Assembly (NCBI GenBank): GCA_029254375.1
Contig: JAQWXR010000016.1
Span: forward strand, 1 to 50,302
DNA from: Schleiferiaceae bacterium
Lineage (GTDB): Bacteria > Bacteroidota > Bacteroidia > Flavobacteriales > Schleiferiaceae
Length of the DNA: 50,302 nucleotides
Direction of reading: 5' to 3'
Shown here: piece by piece, positions 1 through 6,700 of the stretch
Position numbering within the stretch: the stretch's first letter is position 1
Layout of the letters: each line of letters starts with the position of its first letter
Position numbers and translations under genes: made by a program
Notes under the pieces: model-generated
Database searches by the model: none
Seen by the model: only the letters and a program-made list of their open reading frames with translations
Told to the model about the DNA's origin: nothing

Positions 1-896
1 CCACCGGTCAAGATGGCGATGTCTTCCAACATAGCCTTGCGACGATCTCCAAAACCTGGAGCTTTGACCGCAGCGACTTTCAGGGCGCCGCGGATTTTGT
101 TTACCACAAGGGTACCCAAGGCTTCTCCGTCTACATCTTCCGCAATAATCACCAAGGGCTTACCCGTCTGTGCGACTGGTTCCAAAATGGGAAGCAACTC
201 CTTCATGGTGCTGATCTTCTTATCGTAGATCAAGATGAATGGCTGCTCAATATCAGCAATCATTTTATCCGTGTTTGTCACAAAATAGGCCGATAAATAC
301 CCGCGGTCAAACTGCATGCCTTCGACGACGTCCACATATGTTTCCGTGCCTTTAGCTTCTTCTACCGTGATGACTCCTTCCTTCTTCACCTTGGCCATCG
401 CCTCTGCGATGAGGGAACCAATGGTCGGGTCATTGTTGGCAGAAATCGAAGCTACCTGCTCAATCTTTTGATTGTTGTCGCCGACTTCTATAGCCATACT
501 CTTGAGCTCCGCTACAACCGCTGTCACGGCTTTATCGATACCTCTCTTAAGATCCATAGGGTTCGCTCCAGCCGCTACATTGCGGTGTCCATGGTTAACA
601 ATTGCTTGGGCCAAAACCGTTGCAGTGGTTGTTCCATCCCCCGCCACATCCGCGGTCTTAGAAGCCACTTCTTTCACCATTTGGGCCCCTAGGTTTTGAA
701 TTCTGTCTTCTAACTGAATCTCTTTGGCCACCGTTACACCGTCCTTAGTAACCGTAGGGGCGCCAAAGGACTTTTCGATGATCACGTTGCGGCCTTTGGG
801 GCCGAGGGTGACCTTGACTGCATTTGCCAGGGCATCTACCCCCGCACGTAAGGCGTCACGCGCCGAAACGTCGAATTTGATATCTTTTGAACTCAT
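1..896 (-). CDS. groEL: 60 kDa chaperonin GroEL, N-terminal part (cut by window edge)
   Basis: This is the ATP-dependent cytosolic chaperonin that folds proteins inside the cavity capped by GroES. About 298 N-terminal residues of a usual ~545 are present; the C-terminal part lies beyond base 1. The protein starts [20 protein letters not shown] and carries the nucleotide-binding stretches [10 protein letters not shown] and [15 protein letters not shown], followed by the apical-domain region with [14 protein letters not shown]. The ATG at 894-896 lies 19 nt after the groES stop, so the two genes form the usual groES-groEL operon on the minus strand. No frameshift is visible in the part present. 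The family assignment is certain from sequence; the missing half cannot be judged. Confidence 0.97.
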   Translation of the reverse strand, partial: MSSKDIKFDVSARDALRAGVDALANAVKVTLGPKGRNVIIEKSFGAPTVTKDGVTVAKEIQLEDRIQNLGAQMVKEVASKTADVAGDGTTTATVLAQAIVNHGHRNVAAGANPMDLKRGIDKAVTAVVAELKSMAIEVGDNNQKIEQVASISANNDPTIGSLIAEAMAKVKKEGVITVEEAKGTETYVDVVEGMQFDRGYLSAYFVTNTDKMIADIEQPFILIYDKKISTMKELLPILEPVAQTGKPLVIIAEDVDGEALGTLVVNKIRGALKVAAVKAPGFGDRRKAMLEDIAILTG

Positions 897-915
897 CGTT
901 TTACTATTTTTTGAA

Positions 916-1194
916 TTAGATGATAGCTAGGATGTCAGACTCTCGCATGATGAGGTAATCTGCACCGTCAAATTTGAATTCTGTACCTGCATACTTGCCG
1001 TACAAAACGGTGTCGCCGACGGAAACCGTCATGGGTTCATCTTTTTTACCGTTTCCAACGGCCATGACAGTCCCTTTTTGGGGCTTTTCTTGGGCCGTAT
1101 CCGGGATAATAAGGCCCGATGCCGTCTTGGTCTCGGCCGCAGCAGGTTCCACGATAACCCGGTCAGCCAATGGTTTAATGGTCAAGTTTGCCAT
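916..1194 (-). CDS. groES: 10 kDa co-chaperonin GroES
   Basis: GroES forms the heptameric lid of the GroEL chamber. The 92-residue protein begins [17 protein letters not shown] and contains the mobile-loop region [18 protein letters not shown] and the typical ending [20 protein letters not shown]. Length is normal for the family. I place the start at the ATG at 1192-1194; a TTG two codons upstream (1198-1200) is in frame but adds only two residues that do not fit the family N-terminus. It is the first gene of the groES-groEL operon. No CIRCE operator is visible upstream; instead a possible -24/-12 element lies about 53 bp before the start. Confidence 0.96.
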   Translation of the reverse strand: MANLTIKPLADRVIVEPAAAETKTASGLIIPDTAQEKPQKGTVMAVGNGKKDEPMTVSVGDTVLYGKYAGTEFKFDGADYLIMRESDILAII

Positions 1195-1246
1195 GTTCAA
1201 TTAGTTTGATTGTGTTTAGTCCTTGGCGTTATGCCTCCATCACTAC

Positions 1247-1262
1247 AGCACACGCTATGCCA
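1247..1262 (-). promoter_or_regulatory. possible sigma-54 type -24/-12 promoter of groESL
   Basis: Read on the minus strand the sequence is TGGCATAGCGTGTGCT. It matches the sigma-54 consensus TGGCACGNNNNTTGCW at 9 of 12 fixed positions and keeps the essential GG and GC exactly 12 bp apart. Transcription would begin near 1236, about 42 nt before the groES ATG. No TAnnTTTG element of the Bacteroidota housekeeping sigma factor is seen in this gap. The -24/-12 function is an inference from the motif alone. Confidence 0.3.
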
Positions 1263-1276
1263 AGTCTTTTGGGGTC

Positions 1277-1309
1277 AAAAAAAATGCCACCTTGATGACA
1301 AGGTGGCAT
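1277..1309 (-). terminator. rho-independent terminator of the miaB-secG operon
   Basis: A perfect 11-bp stem (1284-1294 pairing with 1299-1309, core ATGCCACCTTG) closes a 4-nt loop. On the minus strand it is followed by a run of T residues (plus-strand A run 1277-1284). It lies 24 nt beyond the secG stop codon, in the right orientation to end the operon before groES. Confidence 0.88.
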
Positions 1310-1332
1310 ATAGAGCGTGACAATTTTTGCGC

Positions 1333-1683
1333 TTATTCCGCGGAGGCTGGCAATTCTGTCGCAGGCGCCGCTGGTTGAATTGGCGTTTGGAAGCTAGGCG
1401 TTGCATTGTCTAATTCTTCGCTGACTTGAGATTCAGGCAATGCCTCGGAACCCTGACTTGGATTTATTACGTTTACCGCTATAACCAGCACCAACAAGGC
1501 AATGGCTAGAGACCATGTTGCCTTTTCAAGGAAGTCATTCGTGCGCTTGACGCCGCCTATCATCGAAGCGGAGGATCCACCAAATGCGCTGCTCAAGCCG
1601 CCTCCTTTTGGGTTTTGAACCAACACAACGAGGATCAACAAGATGCTGACGATGGTGATCAGCGACATGATTAAGTATGTCAT
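1333..1683 (-). CDS. secG: preprotein translocase subunit SecG
   Basis: SecG is the small accessory subunit of the SecYEG channel in the inner membrane. The 116-residue protein shows the family pattern: a first membrane helix (about residues 3-22), the conserved loop NPKGGGLSSAFGG, a short polar stretch and a second membrane helix (about 57-74). A Ser/Pro/Glu/Ala-rich tail of about 35 residues follows, as is common in Bacteroidota. The ATG overlaps the stop of the upstream TPR-like gene by 4 nt. It is the last gene of the miaB operon and is followed by a clear hairpin terminator. Confidence 0.93.
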   Translation of the reverse strand: MTYLIMSLITIVSILLILVVLVQNPKGGGLSSAFGGSSASMIGGVKRTNDFLEKATWSLAIALLVLVIAVNVINPSQGSEALPESQVSEELDNATPSFQTPIQPAAPATELPASAE

Positions 1684-2999
1684 TTTGTAGAAGATTGAGT
1701 TTTGCGCATTTTTAAAATACGGGCCGCAAAGATGGCGCTTTTCTCGGGAACTTTCAATTTCAAAATCTCATAGGCTTGTATAGCCTTTTCTGTCATCCCT
1801 TGGTCGTAATAATGGTTCGCCAAGGTCTCCGTCACAAGACCACTTACATTCGGCGTTCTTAAGGCCAAATTTTCACCCATTGGCGCATCTCGAACGGGTT
1901 TGATTTTGGGGTTCACCTGAAGGAACTGCTCCAGAATGGCTCGTTCCATAGCAGGGTCGCGCTCACTTAGTGGAACAGCCTGCATAGCCTCTTTCGGACC
2001 GGTAGATTGAAGGCCTATGAGGAAATTTGCAAAAGGCGAAATCGTAGGATCTATTACGCTCGTGGGCGGAGATGCCTCCAAACGTTTTGACTTCTTTTCC
2101 TGAGAGACTTTGGCCTTTCTTGTTTTATTTTTTTTGGGCGGAGTAATTTCGGTGAATTGCTCCTTGGCTTTCACCTCCTGAGAAGGCGTCTTTGAAGCAG
2201 ATTTTAGGGGTTCGATTAAAGGGACTTTTTTCACTTCCGCCAGAGGGGTGAGGACTTCATTTTCAACAACCTGAACCGGAACATTGCCGTCTTCAGGAAG
2301 GGCTTGAGAATCAGGCAAGGGATTAGGTTGAGAAAGGGGCTTCACCTCGACGATATCGCTCTTCGCCTTGCTGGTCTTTCCCAACTGCACTTGGATCGCT
2401 CGACTGCGCAACACTTGAGCTCGCACGGCCGGGGGGAGGGCATCTAGATTGATATCAGAAAGTTTGGTCTGGGCTGCGGGCTTTGACTTCGCTTGCGTCG
2501 ATACCGGGACCTTTTCTGCCGCCTCCACTTTGGGAATCTCAGGGATAGGATCTTGCGCACGAAGCACTGCGACCCCAGAGGCCTCCTTTTGTTTCTCAAG
2601 CTGAAGAGGCTCTTTGGGTAATTTGACCGAGTCCAAAATGGTAGATTCTAGAGGCTGCGCCGATGTTTTGGGTGCCACTTCAGATTTTTCAGGAGTTGAT
2701 TGAACTGACTCCTTAGGCTCACTTTGCTTTTGTTGCCAAGCCGCCGCCTGCACTTCGATAGGGATCAATGGGGCTTCTGCCCAATCAAGTAATGCCTGCC
2801 GATTCATCGTAGAAATGGCTGTTCGATGCAGCTGAGCAGGAAACTTATAACTGTCTTCTTCTTGCAGGCTTCTCAAATAGATAAAATGGAGGATCGCCGC
2901 ATAGGGATACTTCTCTACGAGCTCAGCCAAGTCAGCCGACGCAGGCAATCCAGCGCCCTGGCTGAAATAATTTTGAATGTCTTGTCGTTGTGCCCCCAT
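1680..2999 (-). CDS. TPR-like protein with long low-complexity middle, between lptE and secG
   Basis: I recognise no named family. The 439-residue protein has a short globular N-terminus (residues 1-75, with ELVEKYPYAAILHFIYLRSL, helical repeat-like). A long charged segment rich in Lys, Glu, Pro and Ser follows (about 80-320), and the C-terminus has one clear TPR-like helix pair (NHYYDQGMTEKAIQAYEILK). There is no signal peptide or membrane helix, so it is probably cytosolic, perhaps a scaffold. The ATG at 2997-2999 shares one base with the lptE stop (TAATG arrangement); an in-frame TTG two codons upstream is not preferred. The middle segment is likely disordered and fast-evolving. Its place in an operon with lptE and secG suggests an envelope-related role, which is inference only. 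Confidence 0.8.
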   Translation of the reverse strand: MGAQRQDIQNYFSQGAGLPASADLAELVEKYPYAAILHFIYLRSLQEEDSYKFPAQLHRTAISTMNRQALLDWAEAPLIPIEVQAAAWQQKQSEPKESVQSTPEKSEVAPKTSAQPLESTILDSVKLPKEPLQLEKQKEASGVAVLRAQDPIPEIPKVEAAEKVPVSTQAKSKPAAQTKLSDINLDALPPAVRAQVLRSRAIQVQLGKTSKAKSDIVEVKPLSQPNPLPDSQALPEDGNVPVQVVENEVLTPLAEVKKVPLIEPLKSASKTPSQEVKAKEQFTEITPPKKNKTRKAKVSQEKKSKRLEASPPTSVIDPTISPFANFLIGLQSTGPKEAMQAVPLSERDPAMERAILEQFLQVNPKIKPVRDAPMGENLALRTPNVSGLVTETLANHYYDQGMTEKAIQAYEILKLKVPEKSAIFAARILKMRKTQSSTK

Positions 3000-3496
3000 T
3001 ACCAATTAACCAAGGAACGGTTAAAAATTTTCTCCGCCAATTCCTGCACGATTTCGTCGACCAAAGCGTCTTCTACCGAAGTGAGGTCCGACGTGGCAGG
3101 GAAGTTTCGGTAAACGGAAAATGATTGCTGAAAATTTTTGCCGTCGTCCAGGTGATTGACATACTCCACGCGGACGGTCATTGACAATCGGCTCTGTGCG
3201 ACTTGATCATTGGCGCTTGGCGCCTCGGAGCGCACTTCGTAGCTAGTAATCGAGCCAGAAAAATCCAAATCCCCATCCACTCGAACCAAAGAAAGAGGCG
3301 TTTGGCGGACCATGACTTGCTGCAGCGTCTCAGTAAATTGTTGCGAAAGCTTGGGGTTGACCAGCGGCGCATTATTGTCAAAACGCTGAATACTCAGGGT
3401 TTTAGCCTCCCCTACATCACCCCCAGTAAAGGAATAGCCTCCGGAGCAGGCGTTCACCAACAGGGCGAGAACAGAGGAAATCACGAGAACCCTCAT
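2999..3496 (-). CDS. lptE: LptE-like LPS-assembly lipoprotein
   Basis: LptE plugs the LptD barrel that inserts lipopolysaccharide into the outer leaflet of the outer membrane. The 165-residue protein has a lipoprotein signal ending LLVNAC, so Cys17 would be lipidated. The mature part shows the LptE pattern: [21 protein letters not shown] near the start, then beta strands, then a C-terminal helix ([18 protein letters not shown]). In Bacteroidota the family is usually annotated as LptE family or LPS assembly lipoprotein. The gene overlaps the sigma-54 activator by 4 nt upstream and the TPR-like gene by 1 nt downstream. No lptD is in this window. Confidence 0.85.
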   Translation of the reverse strand: MRVLVISSVLALLVNACSGGYSFTGGDVGEAKTLSIQRFDNNAPLVNPKLSQQFTETLQQVMVRQTPLSLVRVDGDLDFSGSITSYEVRSEAPSANDQVAQSRLSMTVRVEYVNHLDDGKNFQQSFSVYRNFPATSDLTSVEDALVDEIVQELAEKIFNRSLVNW

Positions 3497-4731
3497 CCCA
3501 ATTTGAATTGCTTGATTTTACGATAAAGCGTCCGTTCAGAAATGCCCAACTCCTCTGCTGCTTCTTTACGGCGACCCCGATGGCGTTCAATCGCCTTTCG
3601 TATCATATCAATTTCCAAATCTTGCAAGGACATGCGATCCGCTCCTTCTTCGGCTGATTCAACATCCAAGGTCTCTTCATCGGACATGATTTCGGGCAAG
3701 TAGGACTCCTCTCGTGCCGGCGTTGAACTGTGACTAAACGAATCCAATCGCGCCAACCCGGTTTGGCTTGGGGCCGGGTTATTTCCAGCCTCTGAATTAT
3801 GGCCTGAAGCCATGGACTGCATGGCTTGCTTCAAATTGGAAATATCCGCCCGCATGTCAAAAAGCACCTTGTATAAGATCTCTCGCTCTGAATTGAATTC
3901 GGCGGAAGAAACGACTTTATCACTGCGTGCAGGAAGGTTGGATCGGTCAATCTCAGGGATATAGCTGCGAAGTACTTCGGCACCGAGTTCCCGGTCACTC
4001 TCCACCACGCTAAGCTGCTCCACTAAATTGCGAAGTTGTCGAATGTTTCCAGGCCAGCGGTAAGATTCCAGAACGCGAACAGCATCTTCGTTCAAACGGA
4101 CCGCAGGAATACGGTACTTCTGAGAAAAATCTTGGGCAAATTTTCGAAAGAGCAAATGAATATCCTCCTTTCGCTCTCGGAGGGGCGGAAGGTGAATTTC
4201 AACCGTATTGAGGCGGTAGTAGAGGTCTTCACGAAATTGATTTTTTTCGACGCTGCCCAGCATGTCCGCATTGGTTGCACCAACCACCCGAACATTGACC
4301 TTTTGGCCCTTAGAGGAACCTACCCGAATAAACTCCCCAGATTCCAGCACCCGAAGTAGGCGAACTTGCGTCCCAAGAGGAAGCTCCCCCACTTCATCCA
4401 TAAAAATAGTTCCATTATCTGCCTCCTCAAAATAGCCTTTACGTGCACCCGCAGCTCCTGTGAATGCTCCTTTTTCATGGCCAAAGAGTTCCGAATCTAT
4501 CGTGCCCTCGGGGATGGCGCCGCAGTTTACTGCAATCAAAGGCGCATGCTTGCGATGCGACAAGTGGTGAATGATTTTCGGGATAGCCTCCTTCCCCACC
4601 CCGCTCTCGCCCGTCACCAAAACAGAAATATCCGTTGGCGCTACTTGGATGGCCTTGAAAATGGCTCGATCCAACACGGGATTGCTCCCAATGATGCCAA
4701 AGCGCTGTTTCACTTCTTGAATGCTGCTCAT
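3493..4731 (-). CDS. sigma-54-dependent transcriptional activator without receiver domain
   Basis: This is a bacterial enhancer-binding protein that uses ATP hydrolysis to open sigma-54 promoters. The 412-residue protein begins almost directly with the AAA+ domain: Walker A GESGVGKE (41-48), the sigma-54 contact loop GAFTGA (88-93), Walker B GTIFMDEV (107-114) and the arginine-finger region [18 protein letters not shown] Fis-type helix-turn-helix ends the protein ([20 protein letters not shown]). The N-terminal part is only about 35 residues, so no receiver, PAS or GAF sensor is present, and control must come from elsewhere. The true start is the ATG at 4729-4731, which overlaps the upstream stop by 4 nt; a reading frame 56 codons longer would run into that gene. 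A variable linker of about 100 residues separates the AAA+ and DNA-binding domains. Confidence 0.92.
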   Translation of the reverse strand: MSSIQEVKQRFGIIGSNPVLDRAIFKAIQVAPTDISVLVTGESGVGKEAIPKIIHHLSHRKHAPLIAVNCGAIPEGTIDSELFGHEKGAFTGAAGARKGYFEEADNGTIFMDEVGELPLGTQVRLLRVLESGEFIRVGSSKGQKVNVRVVGATNADMLGSVEKNQFREDLYYRLNTVEIHLPPLRERKEDIHLLFRKFAQDFSQKYRIPAVRLNEDAVRVLESYRWPGNIRQLRNLVEQLSVVESDRELGAEVLRSYIPEIDRSNLPARSDKVVSSAEFNSEREILYKVLFDMRADISNLKQAMQSMASGHNSEAGNNPAPSQTGLARLDSFSHSSTPAREESYLPEIMSDEETLDVESAEEGADRMSLQDLEIDMIRKAIERHRGRRKEAAEELGISERTLYRKIKQFKLG

Positions 4732-5141
4732 CGTCCTGACGTTTCGTTCAACAGGTAGGTAAGTTTCAGTGGCTGACGCGTAGAAATTCGGTTTGCCGTC
4801 GTGGTGTTGATGACAAAATCTCCACTTGCTTCCACGAAAATTTTGTGGGCTTTTGGAAGAGGATTTTTGAACTGAATATCCATCGTTCGACCCGACCAAA
4901 CGGAATTCCAGATTTCTTTTCCCGCCGAATCATACACCCGAATGGTAAATCCTACGGTTAAATTTTCGATGCAATTATCCCCCTTTGCAATACACAATGA
5001 CAGGGCTCCGTCCTCTTGGATCGTCTCTTCGAGGAGCACAATTTCTAGCTGGGTATCCTCTAAGCTCCCATCCGGTAAACGGGTCTGACCCATCAGGGCG
5101 ACGCCTAAGACCAGGAGAATAAAGGCAAATACGTTTTTCAT
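4728..5141 (-). CDS. small secreted protein of unknown function
   Basis: The 137-residue protein has a clear Sec signal peptide ([20 protein letters not shown], cleavage near residue 19). The mature part is predicted mostly beta: [47 protein letters not shown]. The two cysteines of the mature part (in LCIAKGDNC) could form a disulfide. I recognise no family; the strand pattern suggests a small beta-sandwich. It overlaps miaB upstream and the sigma-54 activator downstream by 4 nt each, so it is translated as part of the same operon. Its gene is the least conserved-looking member of an otherwise standard Bacteroidota cluster. Confidence 0.8.
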   Translation of the reverse strand: MKNVFAFILLVLGVALMGQTRLPDGSLEDTQLEIVLLEETIQEDGALSLCIAKGDNCIENLTVGFTIRVYDSAGKEIWNSVWSGRTMDIQFKNPLPKAHKIFVEASGDFVINTTTANRISTRQPLKLTYLLNETSGR

Positions 5142-6592
5142 GATGCGTAGCCTTTTGCTTTTCCAATTAAGGTAGCAGGTGTGGCGCGTTCCACCTCTAC
5201 GCGAACCATATCTCCGGGCTTGTAGTTTTCACGCGGAAAAACCACCACAGTGTTATACGTCGTTCGGCCATAAAGATCTGCTTCCGACTTCTTGGATCGT
5301 CCCTCTACAAGAACTTCTAGGATTCGGCCCACATAACTTCCCGTGCGCTCGGCACTGTGCTCCTGTTGCTTTGAAATGATTTCGGCCAAACGGCGCTTCT
5401 TCACCACCAGGGGAATATCATCTTCCATCTTACGAGCGGCATAGGTATTTGGTCGCTCAGAGTAAAAGAACATGTAGCCAAATTCATACTTCACATACTC
5501 CATCAAGCTCAGAGTTTCTGCATGGTCCTCCTCTGTTTCAGTCGGGAAGCCCGAAATCATGTCGTGGGATATCGCACAGCCGGGAATGATCTTCCGAATG
5601 CGGTCAATCAACTCGATGTACTCCTCCCGATTGTGGCCGCGATTCATTTCTTTCAGGATCCGTGAGCTTCCACTTTGAACTGGGAGGTGGATGTATTTGC
5701 AAATGTTTTCATGGGATGCTATCGCGTGCAACACATCGTCCTTCATGTCTTGAGGATTCGAGGTTGAAAAGCGAATGCGCATCGTCGGGACCGCCTTGGC
5801 CACCATGTGCAAGAGGTCCGCAAAATGAACCGCAGTGGATTGGGCCATACTGCTCGCCTTGGTAAAGTCCTTCTTCAGCCCTCCACCGTACCAGAGGTAG
5901 CTATCCACGTTTTGACCCAAAAGGGTTATTTCTTTATAGCCATCTGCGCCCAACTGGATGCACTCGTCGATGATGGTTTGTGGATTGCGGCTGCGCTCAC
6001 GCCCCCGAGTAAATGGGACGACACAGAAGGTGCACATGTTGTCGCAGCCTCGGGTGATGGAGACAAAGGCCGTGACGCCATTGCCGCCCAATCGGACTGG
6101 CTCAATGTCATGGTAGGTTTCTTCTTTGGACAGGAGCACGTTCACGGCCTTTCGTCCGCCATCCATCTCTTCGAGCAGATTGGGCAAATCGCGGTAGGCA
6201 TCGGGGCCAACGACCAGATCAACCAACTTTTCTTCCTGGAAAAATTTTTCTTTCACTCGCTCCGCCATACAGCCGAGAACGCCAATTTTTAGTTCAGGAT
6301 TTTCTTTCTTCAAAGTGTTGAACTGATCCAAGCGCGTCCGCACCGTTTGCTCCGCTTTTTCACGAATAGAACAGGTATTCAGTAGGATTAAATCCGCTTC
6401 TTCCAAAGAATTTGTGGTTTCATAGCCATCCTTTTGGAGAATCGAAGCCACAATTTCACTGTCCGAAAAATTCATTTGGCATCCATAGGATTCCATGTAT
6501 AATTTCTTGCCAGTGCCTATGCCTTCTAGCACCAAGGCTTCGCCTTGACGAGACTCTTCCAACAATTCGCGCTCTACGACGTTCTTTTCCAT
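5138..6592 (-). CDS. miaB: tRNA-2-methylthio-N6-dimethylallyladenosine synthase MiaB
   Basis: MiaB is a radical-SAM enzyme that adds the methylthio group to i6A37 in tRNAs reading UNN codons. The 484-residue protein has the three domains in order. The N-terminal UPF0004 domain carries the cluster cysteines Cys38 (ESYGCQMN), Cys73 (NTCSIRE) and Cys108 (LGCMAER). The radical-SAM core carries Cys183, Cys187 and Cys190 (RGCDNMCTFC). A C-terminal TRAM domain follows (SYVGRILEVLVEGRSKK onward). The extra N-terminal ~30 residues are normal in the phylum. It is the first gene of the minus-strand operon ending with secG and is divergent from topA across a 108-bp gap. Confidence 0.96.
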   Translation of the reverse strand: MEKNVVERELLEESRQGEALVLEGIGTGKKLYMESYGCQMNFSDSEIVASILQKDGYETTNSLEEADLILLNTCSIREKAEQTVRTRLDQFNTLKKENPELKIGVLGCMAERVKEKFFQEEKLVDLVVGPDAYRDLPNLLEEMDGGRKAVNVLLSKEETYHDIEPVRLGGNGVTAFVSITRGCDNMCTFCVVPFTRGRERSRNPQTIIDECIQLGADGYKEITLLGQNVDSYLWYGGGLKKDFTKASSMAQSTAVHFADLLHMVAKAVPTMRIRFSTSNPQDMKDDVLHAIASHENICKYIHLPVQSGSSRILKEMNRGHNREEYIELIDRIRKIIPGCAISHDMISGFPTETEEDHAETLSLMEYVKYEFGYMFFYSERPNTYAARKMEDDIPLVVKKRRLAEIISKQQEHSAERTGSYVGRILEVLVEGRSKKSEADLYGRTTYNTVVVFPRENYKPGDMVRVEVERATPATLIGKAKGYAS

Positions 6593-6604
6593 AATGCGAA
6601 ATTA

Positions 6605-6637
6605 CGGACTACGTCCGAAGTTTATGACAAAATGTCA
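6605..6637. repeat. two short inverted repeats in the miaB-topA divergent gap
   Basis: CGGAC-TAC-GTCCG lies at 6605-6617 and TGACA-AAA-TGTCA at 6625-6637. Both are perfect 5-3-5 inverted repeats, and their centres (6611 and 6631) are 20 bp apart, about two helical turns. They could be operators for a dimeric regulator or chance; the two half-site sequences differ from each other. Confidence 0.35.
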
Positions 6638-6674
6638 GTAAACGATTTCTGCCGATTGTATAATAATGTGGCCT

Positions 6675-6682
6675 TTACTTTG
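6675..6682 (+). promoter_or_regulatory. possible -7 element of topA
   Basis: TTACTTTG matches the Bacteroidota -7 consensus TAnnTTTG with one mismatch. It ends 19 nt before the topA ATG, the same distance seen at mraZ. A TTG at 6656-6658 could serve as the upstream element, though its spacing is slightly short. Confidence 0.35.
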
Positions 6683-6700
6683 TGGCCTTAAATCTTCCTC

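Noticed and set aside
1195-1330. CIRCE operator upstream of groES
   Set aside because: The TTAGCACTC-N9-GAGTGCTAA inverted repeat is not present in the gap; the only strong inverted repeat is the secG terminator.
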